Shown here in pieces: positions 35,282-46,507 of a stretch of DNA of 64,000 nucleotides. The position numbers and the translations under genes were made by a program. The notes beneath the pieces are model-generated. The model was not told where the DNA came from. It searched no databases and worked only from the letters and a program-made list of their open reading frames with translations. This DNA is from Lumbricus terrestris (lineage: Eukaryota; Annelida; Clitellata; Crassiclitellata; Lumbricidae). Position 1 is the first letter of the stretch. Each line of letters starts with the position of its first letter. The stretch lies in assembly GCA_949752735.1 (NCBI GenBank), contig OX457036.1, positions 8,420,692 to 8,484,691 on the forward strand, in the 5' to 3' direction.

Positions 35282-36662
35282 ACACTCCATCACGAAGGCC
35301 TGTGCCAAGGGTGAGGTTCAGATGTGCTCCTGTGACCTGAACGTCCGAAGCCGGGAAAAGGAAGTGGACTTCCTGTGGGGCGGATGTTCTCACGACGTCC
35401 GGTTCGGGGAGAAGTTCTCGAAGGAGTTCGTCGATGGGAGAGAGTCGAGCGATCAGAACCTCGAGGAGCGACTGATGAACAGGTGGAACAACGAAGCCGG
35501 ACGAAAGGTAGATCAGGTTGATGAGACTGGTTCTTCAAGGACGACTTCGAAGTTAAATCTATATTGCACCAACCTATTCGATTCCGTTAATTTTCTGTCG
35601 AGCTGAAATGAAATACCGAAGCCTGACCTTTCAAGGGCGATTTTCACAGATTTTTTTATGGCTCCATTAGACTAAGGACATTTAAAACTGACGGTTTTTT
35701 AAGCTAACGTTTAAAATGTTGCTAATTAGATTTTTCTGTTTTCTGTGACGCTCGAGAAACCTCACACAATTTAGCCTACGACACGAAAACTGTACGTCTC
35801 TGTAAGGCGGAATGTCATGGTTAGAAGACACTCGCGATGCAAAGGCAGTCACTACGAAGCAGATTATTGTGCCAACAGATTATTTGACTGTGCATGTTAT
35901 TATCCTAGAACGGAATCTTGCCAGGTTGGAAAAAAATGAATTGGATAGTAGAAGAATAGGTTGAATCAGAACAGACCAAATCAAATCAGATTAGCCACGA
36001 CATCCGGTCATTTTCGCCCTTAACAAGTCCTAATAAAAAAATGAAATAATCACAAGATTCATTGTATAACTTTCGGTAAAGAAATCCCTTCCCGGTAGAG
36101 ACCCGAAAAACCTTTTCCAAGAAAGACCCAATGTTGACATGAGTTCAAGTATAATAAACAAATTAAACATATAATATCTATAGTTTCGTCATTTCCTGCT
36201 TGTCGCCACTCCATGATTTGCAAATGATTCGTGCACTTGACAGGCGGTCGGCGGAAGTATGAAGCTACTGTGCAAATGTCACGGCGTTTCCGGTTCCTGT
36301 TCGGCGAAGATCTGCTGGCGAACCGTCGCCTCCTTCCGCGAAATCGGTGACCTCCTCAAAGACAAGTTCGACGGTGCCACCAGGGTCAAGGTCGTAGCCA
36401 CCAAGGTCAAACTGAAACCAGTGGATCGTCGACAGAAGAGACCCACACGGAGAGACCTCGTCTACTTGGAACAGTCTCCGGACTACTGCGACCATCGCCC
36501 GGACGTGGGGTCCTGGACGGGTGTCAGTTGATGTGCTGTGGACGAGGGTACCGTACCTACATCGAGGAAGAGGTGGAGGACTGTAACTGCAAGTTCTTCT
36601 GGTGCTGTAGTGTTGAGTGTCAGAAGTGTACGTCGCACGTTGAGAAGTACTACTGCAACTAG
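35282..36662 (+). pseudogene. Wnt family, last two exons, copy C (broken)
   Basis: The first exon (35282-35507) lacks 49 bp near its start compared with copies A and B, removing the SREKAYIYGISSAGV region and shifting the frame. The second exon (36244-36662) lacks 43 bp after GTGGGGTCC near 36513, removing the GTVGRQCNRTS region and shifting the frame before the cysteine-rich C-terminus. The remaining sequence and both splice sites are well kept, so the damage is recent relative to the duplication. No product with a Wnt C-terminus can be read. Confidence 0.9.
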
Positions 36663-36727
36663 GATGACTGCGAACTGGAACAAGGATTACGCCTTCAGTT
36701 CGTGTGCATGGTGTCTCTCTAGTAGGC

Positions 36728-36771
36728 GGGCGATTAGTCAACGGACTATTCATTAACGGACGATTCGTCAA
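36728..36771. repeat. Short 15-bp minisatellite after Wnt-C
   Basis: Only about three copies of GATTCGTCAACGGAC variants, far fewer than after the other Wnt copies. Confidence 0.85.
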
Positions 36772-37463
36772 CAGGGGATTCTATCCCTTCCCCCTAAGCA
36801 ATCGGGCGCAATCCATCTACTTTCTCCCCTTTTCTTGACCGGCCTTCCTCTATGTATGCAATATAATGCAATCTAGCGCATGCCCTCTTCTAGTGTGGGA
36901 ATGAAGGTTTGTTTGGAGAGGGACAAACGAGCATCCAGCAGACGATCGCCGAAGCATATGAGAAGGGACCTGGTATATGGGGAGGGAATGTGCCCCTCCC
37001 CATAAGAAATGTTTGCGATTTCCGCATTGCAATTTCAGCATTTTAAGCTGTCCTCTTAGCAAAATGACTCTACTGTTTCAGTGGAGGAATTACTGCCAAA
37101 ATTGGGCAGCCGTATGTTTTGCGCCTCTGATCAGCGTGCACTCGAGAGGCGTTACATACCAAGTAATTTATAATTAAAAAACATAAATTTTTTAGAGCAC
37201 AATGCAATACAATAAAATACAATGTAGGGGTCCTACATTGTAAGCCCACGTAATAATGATGTTACTTTACTAAGTGTTCAAGGACCAAATTTGACTGTCT
37301 GAAATTTGAAAGAAAACATTGGAGAGAAGCCATTTAGTTGTGCAAAATAGTATTTGTATTATCATTATTTTTTTCAATTATAATAATTATGATTGTATTA
37401 TTTATTAACATAGTAAAAACATAATATTATAATCATGTAATAGGAAATATTTTATAGTATATT
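36772..37463. other. Spacer between unit C and the LINE/Polinton block
   Basis: No gene. 36965-37070 is a diverged copy of the 22890-22990 flank (GTGCCCCTCCCC...GCATTGCAATTTCAGC), so a dispersed repeat. The rest is AT-rich. Confidence 0.5.
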
Positions 37464-37865
37464 ATAGCTGTTATAGCTGTTGAGAGAAGGAGTAAATCTC
37501 AATGGGCGTCTAGTGAACAATCTACGGTTTGCCGATGATATTGACATAATAGCCAACTCGCAGGAAAAGTTACAGGAGCTGACGGACAAGGTGGACGGTA
37601 GTAGCAGGAGAATGGGACTGAAGATAAATGCGGAGAAAACAAAAACAATGATAATTGGAAAACAACACAAGGAACTGGAAGTGTCGTTGGAGGGCAGACT
37701 GCTGGAGCAGGTCACGAAGTTTGTATACCTAGGAGGGCTAATAACAGAGGATGGAAAATGTACGGAGGACATCAAGAGAAGGATCGGCCTAGCATGTGCG
37801 ATATTTGGTACACTCGGCAAAATGTGGAGGACAAAGAGCATCTCAATCACAACCAAGATGAAACT

Positions 37866-38360
37866 AGTAGGGGTAATAGGCGGGTATGACGATCACTTCT
37901 AGGAACGGCGACTTCTAGGAAAGGCGCCTCTAGGCTTCTAGGCTTCTAGGCTGAGCCTACCTAGGCTATAGGCTTCTAGGCTTCTAGGCCACGCCTACCT
38001 AGGCTTCTAGGCTACCCCTACCTAGGCTAAGAGCACTTCTAGGCTACCCATAATTAGCATACGAGCTACCAGCGCACTTCCAGGAACGGCCTTCCTAGGC
38101 TAATAGCGCTTCTAGGCTACGCCTAATAAGCTTCCAGGGATTCTAGGCTAGACCTAATTAGCATACGAGCGACCAGGGCTTCTAGGGAACGGGCTATAGG
38201 CTACTAGCGCTTCTAGGGCTAATAGCTCGCTTATACTAGGGCCTCCCTACTCGGCTGCAGCGTTCCCAGGAACTCAAATCGCTAATTTATTATGCTAATT
38301 ATTATGTGCACGAGCTTTTCCGGGACATACCACGATTTTCAACGCTATACCAGGAAGCGA
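37866..38360. repeat. Left terminal inverted repeat
   Basis: 495 bp, inverted match to 46013-46507 with about five mismatches by eye. It is packed with TTCTAGG and CCTAGG words in an irregular internal repeat. Confidence 0.9.
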
Positions 38361-39248
38361 TTTCCCAAGCGGGGCGAGGATTCGAAACAACAACTCTTCA
38401 ATCCCAGGAACTCACAACCAGCTCTTTCCATTTCTCCATTGTTAATGCATGCCGAAGCTGCCTCAACATACTATGTTTCAACAATATCCAACCCTTTGCG
38501 CATCTCATCTCCCCATTACTCATCAGACATCTGGCGTGGTTGCTGATCTCAGATTCTCTTTACTAGCAGGGCAGTCGCAATAGCTGCTGATGTCAGATTC
38601 TCTTAGATGCTTAGGCTACACTGGTCATTCGATGATTCACGCCGTACAACCGAACGCTTTGCTGATCTCATCTCACCAGTATACATAGCACAAATGCGGA
38701 GCGTGCTGATGTCAGATTATCTTAGTTGCTTACATCAGCTGTAGAGCTTGATGACTCCCCCTCCACGGATCGCGCAGCAGCAGACTTTGATGATCTCATC
38801 TCCCTGATACTCACCGGTCAGCAGCGCCCACTAGAAGCTTACGTCAGACAGTTTATGCCCAAATTTGTCCCTTTCTGTCTGAGTGCATATACCAAGCAGC
38901 TCTATGTGAATCCACACTCTTACCCCATTCTGTCCGTTTCTGTCCGTCTTTGTCCCTTTCTGTCCGACTGCATATACGAAACAACTCTATGCGAATCCAC
39001 ACTCTTACCCGATTCTACCCGTTTCTGCCCGTCTTTGCCTGGGTCTGTCCAAGCGCAAACACACGCGCCTATTGTCCGCAGACTTGCCTGAACACGTCGG
39101 CCGAGCTAATAACCACACACACATACGCACACATATGCACACTCACACACGCACACCTAGACAGACAAACAGCAATATGAACAAACGTATAAACAAGCAT
39201 ACTATTGCACAACATGCCTGGATATGACGAAAGATAGATCCAAGGCGC
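38361..39248. repeat. Non-coding leader of the Polinton-like element with internal repeats
   Basis: No gene. GCTGATGTCAGATTCTCTTAG-like words recur at about 38530, 38586 and 38706. An 85-bp tandem pair starts at 38864 and 38949 (word TTTGTCCCTTTCTGTC). A CACA-rich stretch lies at 39110-39160. Confidence 0.7.
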
Positions 39249-39256
39249 TTATAAAA
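39249..39256 (+). promoter_or_regulatory. TATA box of the polB gene
   Basis: TTATAAAA in GC-flanked context (GGCGC before, CCGGG after), 153 bases upstream of the proposed ATG at 39409. It is placed just where a promoter is needed between the leader repeats and the first exon. Confidence 0.55.
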
Positions 39257-39408
39257 CCGGGTCGATACGCCGTATAGCCACATACGACATTCGAGATTCA
39301 GACGCAGGTCACTTTCAGACGATTCCAAGATTCTCCAGAAGAGGACGAAATCAACACGAGATTCTTCAGTCATCAACTGATTTTGCGATTCGAACAACTG
39401 CTACAAAC

Positions 39409-40373
39409 ATGTCTTCGAGTGAGCATAATTATTTTTAATCATTTTTCTAAGTGCACAACTTTTGAATAAATTCATTTTATAGATCTTAATATATTTTCCA
39501 AGTACATAGCTTTGGAATAAATTCGTTGTATATACACATAGGCCTTATTATATATTTTCTAAGCACATAGCGTTGGAATAAATTCATTTTATAGATCTTA
39601 ATATATTTTCCAAGGACATAGATTTGGAGCACGGCCCTTGCACAGGGTTATAGATCTTAAAATTCCTTGCATTGGCCTGAGGATCAGGAAATTAGAGGCA
39701 GCATTTCTCACTTTAAAAGCATCTGTTTTGCCTTTCTGTAGTGTCCAAGATGATGGTCGAGATTGAGAAAGACGAGGAACTTAAGAAGCAGCAGCGCATA
39801 CACAAGAGGATGCGTGAATTAGGTACGTTGCATTTTAAAATTCTAGAGGAAATATTTTATTGATTAGCGATAATTTTTATATAATTTAAGCCTTTTTCCA
39901 ATAAAATGCTTTTAAAGATCTCAAATAGCGCATTTCCCTAAATAGTATTATTTCGTCATACAGACAAAGTAATTTTAAAGATCTCAAGCAGACCATTTCA
40001 CCAAATAGTGTTATTTTAAAATACGAATGTTAAAGAAATCGCGCAGGATATTTCGCTATTGGCGGAAATCTTTATAATATTATTTACATTTATATTACAG
40101 AACGAAAGCGGGCGCGCGACGAATCGGACCTCACTCAAGATGCAAAACGTTCGAGTAAGTAACCATATGCTGAGAATTTTACATTAGTTTATTTATTATC
40201 TTAGCTCTTCGACCAAACTCGAACCTTAATAGATTCTTAGCAGCAAAAGCCATTTCTAGTGTCGCCCTCCTCCATTTCACAGGCTTGGGCCTGGCACCGC
40301 CAGAATGTATCAAGCGATCTCTATCTTATTGCAGTGCTGTAGAGAAATTTCTTGCGCTATAATGCATATAGAA

Positions 40374-40446
<73 letters not shown>

Positions 40447-41262
40447 CAACTTGTAAAAATCTCAAGGCATCGAATTTTCTTCCAACATGGACGTATTTTA
40501 GTATTGTGACATTCTCCTTGTGGGAACGCACTTCCTTATTGGGACAGAATTTAGTTTCCCACACAGACAATTCCGGACTAGTTTTTAAGCAATAGTTAGC
40601 AATGAAGTCCCTGAGGGATCCTAAATACCTCGGGGCAAAAAAAATAAAAAAAAATAATAATAATAATAATAAATAATAGTATTAGTCTTTTTCAACACTA
40701 ATGGCCTCATCATATAAAACAAAAATATTATTACTCTTAGCTTTTGCAGAGATCCTCAACATTGTGATTTTAACGTGCGCAAGGCCTTCGCGCGGTATTC
40801 ATGCGCCACATTGTGACATCACTTCTAAGGCATATTATTTTGCCAGCATAAAAGGAATGCAACTTGTAAAAATCTCAAGGCATCGAATTTTCTTCCAACA
40901 TGGACGTATTTTAGTATTGTGACATTCTCCTTGTGGGAACGCACTTCCTTATTGGGACAGAATTTAGTTTCCCACACAGAAATTATTTTATATTATATAC
41001 ATTTTCATATTTTATAGATCTCGGCAATGATGAGATACGAGCAGGGCCGTCTTCGGGCGCTGAGGCAGAGCCTCGCGCTGGACCGTCTTCGGCTGCGGCG
41101 ACCAGCTTCGGCACCAGCGGCAGCGATGCTGCGGCGGCGGCTGCGGCGGCGGCGTCACCGGCAGAGTTCGACACTTCAAGTAAGGGACTTTAACATTTTG
41201 AACACGCTAACTTTTACATTCTTCCTGCGTGTGTTACACGCACACACACACACGCACACACA

Positions 41263-41305
<43 letters not shown>

Positions 41306-44300
41306 CTCTCTTTACTTGTAGATCTTTTACATTAATTAATTAATTTTACATTACCAATCGTAATGTGCATATATTTTTGCTCTTTAGATTTTACATTCTT
41401 ACAATTTTCTGTATGTCTTTAGATCGATGTGTGTCTTGTCGAGCATACAAGGCGACCACCTTGGTGAACGGGCTTTGCGAAAACTGTTTGCTGCGCAAAG
41501 AGTGCGCGCAGTGCAAGTGTCGAAGACCGCCGCGATTCTTCCGAGCCGGTCAGGATCTGTGCGTCACATGCCTGAAGAAAGGTCGCAATCCGGGTGTGCG
41601 AACATCGACTCAGAATGCCTTTATGGACGTGGCGTTTCCTGTCCCGGAAACAACAGATGTTCACGGGATGCTGCTGGGAGAAGCGACGCGCATGACCGAG
41701 GCTCTGGAAGCCACATTCAGTGACGAAGGGTAAGCTTGTGTTTCTTACACTTATAAAATTTTTCAATCTAAAATGCTGTACTTAGAAATTTCTGACCAGG
41801 TAATTCTTGTACTTAGAAAATTTTGCAATCTAAAATGCTGTACTTAGAAAATTTTGCAATCTAAAATGCTCTACTTAGAAAATTTTCGATCTAAAGCGTA
41901 CAACTTAGAAAATTTTTGATCTAAAGCGTGCAACTTAGAAAAATTTTCGTCTGTATTTCTTGTACTTAGAAAAATTTTCGCTCTAAAATGTTGGCCTTAG
42001 TAATTTTTTTTTGCTCTAAAGCGCGCAACTTAGAAAATTTTGATTCTGTAATTTGGACTTACAAATTGCTGCATCTTTATTTCTTGTACTTAGAAAAAAA
42101 AATTCGCCCTATTTCTTGGACTTAGAAAAAATTTTCGTCTATATTTCTTACACTTAGAAGATTTTTCAATCTAAAATGTCGAACTTAGAAATTTGTGACC
42201 ATGTAATTCTTGTACTTAGAAAATTTCTGTTAGAGCGACTACAAATCACACGCGTTTGGACTTAGAAATTGTTCACTTCGCAGCATATACAGCTTGCATA
42301 GTATAATGAACAATGTTTCTGTAGGCCGGTGAAATGGTACGTGGCGGTTGACGTGGACTTCAAGCGACCCACGCCGGACGGCGACGCGCAGACGATCGGG
42401 TATTTCAAATCCGTGCCGGCAACACTGATGCATCCGTCGCAGATCGCCGACCAGTTGCAAGACGCCGTACATCGCATCGACGAATTGGTAGACATCTTCA
42501 CTAGTCAAAGCTCCGGATGGTTGGTAAATGGGGTAGCCGATTTCAAACTTTGTAATGCTGTATACGAGCCGATAGGAGCGTCCACATACATACCCACACC
42601 GCAATATATTGCCGATAAGTATGCAACTCTGAACCTTCACAATGATGATGAATTCTGCTTTCTCTACGCAACGCTGGCAGTTTCACATTTCCAAAAAGAT
42701 AATGCTCAGCGATTCACTATCTACAGGCGCTATCTTAAAGAGCTCCATACTGATGACATAAAGTTTCCAATGACCATTGAACAGATTCCGCTCTTTGAAT
42801 CCATGAACCCTGACTACTCAATAAACGTAATGTATTCAAATCCGGATGATAAGACCCTTTACGCCCCTATATGCCAGTGCTCACAGGGGTAGGAAACATA
42901 TTGTCAATCTTTTGCTTCTTGACGACGGCGCTAAGCGTCACTACATTACCATACGAAATCTTTCTGCTCTCTTGCACACCCGCAATTCACACAAAGCCAA
43001 ATTATTCCCTTGTCCCTATTGCCTCTACTGTTTTGCCACTGCTGCTGGGAAACATACACACATGGAGGAATGCGACAAGCACGGACTTCAGTCCGTGCGA
43101 TATCCAACAACTGAAAATTCAAATCTGTCATTCACAAACACACAGCATGAAATGCCAGTGCCTTATGTAATATATTCAGATTTTGAAAGCTATCTCTCGC
43201 CAAACGACACTGCGGCTGCCGGCGGCGGAGCCGCCAGCAAAATTCTCGATACTCACACACCCAGCGGCTTCTGCTGCTTGACCGTTTCTTCCTTTCCTCA
43301 CCTAAATGACAACAAGCCATACACGTACTCGGGACCAGACGTAATGTCCCATTTCTTTGAACATATAAAATCCGAACAAACTCGCATTAATAAAATTTTA
43401 GCAACAAACACACCCATGATCCCTCTTACCCAGCAGCAGCGGATAGCTTTTGAATCTTGCACTGTCTGTCCTTCTTGTTCTGCCGCTTTTCCGGAACCAA
43501 CAAAGTTCGACACCACTGTCATATGACTGGTAACTTTGTTTCTGCTCTTTGCTCTCCTTGCAATCTAAAAATGAAATTTCGAAAGCCCACCAAATCTAAG
43601 AAAGGCAAATCTGCAAACTATCTTCTTCCTGTCATCTTTCACAACCTTAAAGGTTACGACTCTCATCTTATTCTCAAAAACATGACAAAGGAGTTTGCAG
43701 CGCAAGAAATAAATGTAATAGCAACAAATATGGAAAAATATCTCTCGTTCGAAGTGAATAATATACGCTTTTTGGATTCCCTCCAATTTCTAAACTGCGG
43801 TTTGGACGTGTTGGTGAAAAATTTATCAAAAGAGGACGATTCGAAATTCAAACATTTGCGGCGAATTTTTCCGGCCGAATACAAATTGCTTTTGCGTAAG
43901 GGGGTATTTCCCTATGAGTATATGACATCGGCCTGCAGAATGACCGAAAGGACTCTGCCTCCCAAAGGCTGCTTCTTCAGTAAACTGACGGACGAAGACA
44001 TTTCGCAGGAAGACTACGACTATGCCCAGAAAATTTGGCAGACTTTTAATATGTCAACTATGCAGGACTATCATGATCTATATTTGCAGACAGATGTCAT
44101 TTTACTGGCTGATGTTTTCGAATCTTTTCGTGCTATGTCCTTGGCCTTTTACAAATTGGATCCGCTTCACTATTACAGCAGCCCTGGACTTAGCTTTGAC
44201 GCGTGCTTGCGCATGACGAACGTAAATTTGGACTTGATTACCGACCCAGACATTCACCTGTTTGTGGAGCGGGTCATGAGAGGCGGCGTTTCCATGATTT

Positions 44301-45667
44301 CAAATCGGTACGCAAAGGCCAACAATCCGTATCTCGCTCAAGGATACGACCCAAGCAGTCCAAACAGTTACATCATGTATTTGGATTGCAACAACCTCTA
44401 CGGCTATGCCATGTCCGAACCGCTTCCGACAGGTAAATTTAGATTTTTGGACGAAGACGAGATTACCGACTTTGACTTGAACGCTAAATCGACAGACGAC
44501 GATTTGGGATATATTTTGGACGTGGACTTGGACTATCCTTCTCATCTTCACGACGATCACAATGACTATCCCCTTGCACCAGAGACGCTTCACATACGAC
44601 CGGACATGATATCCCCGTACGCACAGTCCGTTTCGCAGAAAATTTTGGCAAAAATCGGTACCGGACTCACAAAATTGGTGCCCAATCTCATGGCAAAGAC
44701 TCGGTACGTCGTTCATTACAGAAATTTACAATTCTATCTTAAAATGGGCATGCGTTTGACCAAAATTCATAAAATTCTTGAGTTTCGCCAAAGTCGATGG
44801 CTGAAGCCATATATCGACTTTAACACTTCCAAACGGCAGGTTGCAAAATCTTCCTTTGAAAAAGACCTCTTTAAATTAATGAATAACTCGATTTACGGAA
44901 AAACAATGCAAAATAATAGGAAGCACCTTGCCGTGAAACTTGTCACCAACGCGAAACGAGCCAAACGTTTCGTGGCCCGTCCCAATTTCGAATCCTACAA
45001 TATAATAAATGAAGATTTGACTGTGATAAAATTAACAAATTCTAATGTCTTGCTCAACAAGCCCCTTTACGCCGGCATGTGCATTTTGGATATATCAAAA
45101 TTGAAAATGTACGAGTTTCATTACCAACATATAATCCCCATTTATGGATCTGCATGCAAACTCCTTTTTACAGAAACTGATAGCCTTTGCTATCACATCT
45201 TCACACCTGACATATACACAGACATGCAACTTCATCTTACCGAATATGACACCTCAGACTATCCCTGTGAGCACTTTTTACACAGCCGTTCCAACGCAAA
45301 AGTAATTGGGAAGTTCAAGGACGAATGCAATGGGGATGCTGTGATTGAATTTTGTGGGCTTCGCTCGAAGATGTATAGTTTGTTGTTGGCCGGGGAGAAG
45401 GAAAAGAAGACTGCAAGGGGGATCAAAAGGGGATTCGTCAAGAAGTGTATCAGACATGCTGAATACCGCGCATGCATATTGGATGAGAAGCCTACTAGTT
45501 CCAAATTCTGCGTTATCCAAAGTAAGAAGCATGAACTGCATACTGTAGAAGTGCGAAAGGCAGCTCTATCCCCGTACGACGACAAGCGTTATCTTTTAAA
45601 TTCGTCTGAATCATTAGCTTACGGTCATGTGAATATACCAAATGTAAATATTGTATATAATTTGTAA
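39409..45667 (+). CDS. Family-B DNA polymerase of the Polinton-like element, six exons, two frameshifts
   Basis: Proposed exons are 39409-39418 (ATG start), 39742-39822, 40101-40154, 41018-41179, 41423-41729 and 42325-45667. Every junction is GT/AG and the phases agree (1,1,1,1,2). Exons 2-4 encode a charged, basic and Ala/Gly-rich leader; exon 5 a cysteine-rich domain (CVSC, CENC, CAQCKC, CVTC). Exon 6 holds the polymerase: exonuclease motifs YSDFESY, FHNLKGYDSH and TMQDYHDLYLQTD; polymerase motif A YLDCNNLYGYAMS, motif B NNSIYGKTM and motif C TETDSLCY. Motif C has Glu where relatives usually have Asp (DTDS). The frame shifts by +1 near 42860-42890 (stop at 42890) and back near 43487-43526. 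Both lie by short homopolymers (C4 at 42864, T4 at 43487). The copy is therefore probably inactive unless these are sequencing errors. Confidence 0.75.
39440..39632. repeat. ~55-60-bp tandem repeats in polB intron 1
   Basis: Three to four copies of a unit with TTTTCTAAGTGCACA and GGAATAAATTCATTTTATAG. Intronic. Confidence 0.75.
40374..40980. repeat. (AAT)n tract and 124-bp direct repeat in polB intron 3
   Basis: (AAT)n at 40374-40444 is followed by a 124-bp segment (40444-40567) repeated at 40857-40980, word ATGCAACTTGTAAAAATC. Between them, 40568-40676 is a dispersed repeat with an (AAT)n tail, also found inverted at 62708-62845. Confidence 0.85.
41233..41302. repeat. (CA)n microsatellite in polB intron 4
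   Basis: CACACA repeat with CACG and CTCA interruptions. Confidence 0.95.
41745..42275. repeat. ~30-bp minisatellite filling polB intron 5
   Basis: About 16 degenerate copies of a unit like TACTTAGAAAATTTTGCAAT + CTAAAATGC. It fills nearly the whole intron and recurs once at 45910 beside the right inverted repeat. Confidence 0.9.
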
Positions 45668-45869
45668 TAAATTGTCGAACTCTGTAGTTAGTTGAAATAT
45701 GAAAAAGTCGTCGAACTTTGTAAATATTGGAAGATGCTGCGAAAAGTATTGAACTCTGTAGATATTTGAAATGAACTATGCGACGAACATTGTAAATAAA
45801 TGAAGATATTGTATCCTCGCGCAAGTTACTGTGCAATCATATTAACATAAAGATTGTTTAATGTTGTGT

Positions 45870-45875
45870 AATAAA
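45870..45875 (+). terminator. Poly(A) signal of the polB gene
   Basis: AATAAA about 200 bases after the polB stop and before the right inverted repeat. Confidence 0.55.
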
Positions 45876-46012
45876 GAATTGATATGAAAAATATTGTGTT
45901 TGTTCTTTCATACTTAGAAATTTCCTACTAGTAAGATATTCGCACACTCATTAGCTTCTCTATAGAATTCTCGCATTGTGGTTGGTCGCAGCTTCCTGGG
46001 CTATTGTGAATC

Positions 46013-46507
46013 TCGCTTCCTGGTATAGCGTTGAAAATCGTGGTATGTCCCGGAAAAGCTCGTGCACATAATAATTAGCATAATAAATTAGCGATTTGAG
46101 TTTCTGGGAGCGCTGCAGCCGAGTAGGGAGGCCCTAGTATAAGCGAGCTATTAGCCCTAGAAGCTCTAGTAGCCTATAGCCCGTTCCCTAGAAGCCCTGG
46201 TCGCTCGTATGCTAATTAGGTCTAGCCTAGAATCCCTGGAAGCTTATTAGGCGTAGCCTAGAAGCGCTATTAGCCTAGGAAGGCCGTTCCTGGAAGTGCG
46301 CTGGTAGCTCGTATGCTAATTATGGGTAGCCTAGAAGCGCTATTAGCCTAGGTAGGGGTAGCCTAGAAGCCTAGGTAGGCGTGGCCTAGAAGCCTAGAAG
46401 CCTATAGCCTAGGTAGGCTCAGCCTAGAAGCCTAGAAGCCTAGAGGCGCCTTTCCTAGAAGTCGCCGTTCCTAGAAGTGATCGTCATACCCGCCTATTAC
46501 CCCTACT
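46013..46507. repeat. Right terminal inverted repeat
   Basis: 495 bp, inverted partner of 37866-38360. It ends CCTATTACCCCTACT followed by the target duplication GAAACT. Confidence 0.9.

Larger units (their letters stand above)
37866..46507 (+). mobile_element. Polinton/Maverick-like element with PolB only, 8642 bp
   Basis: The ends read AGTAGGGGTAATAGG inward on both sides, inside 495-bp terminal inverted repeats, with a 6-bp target duplication GAAACT (37860-37865 and 46508-46513). AGT termini and 6-bp duplications are Polinton hallmarks. The only recognisable gene is a plus-strand family-B DNA polymerase with a TATA box, introns and a poly(A) signal. Polintons are normally 15-20 kb and also encode integrase, ATPase, protease and capsid proteins; none was found here. 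It could be an internally deleted derivative moved in trans, or a distinct PolB-only lineage. Confidence 0.85.

Noticed and set aside
41745..42275. CRISPR-like regular repeat array
   Set aside because: The units are diverged, contiguous and without unique spacers, in a eukaryotic intron.
42860..43526. Programmed ribosomal frameshifting in polB
   Set aside because: Two opposite shifts near short homopolymers are better explained by indels or sequencing error; no slippery heptamer with a downstream structure was evident.
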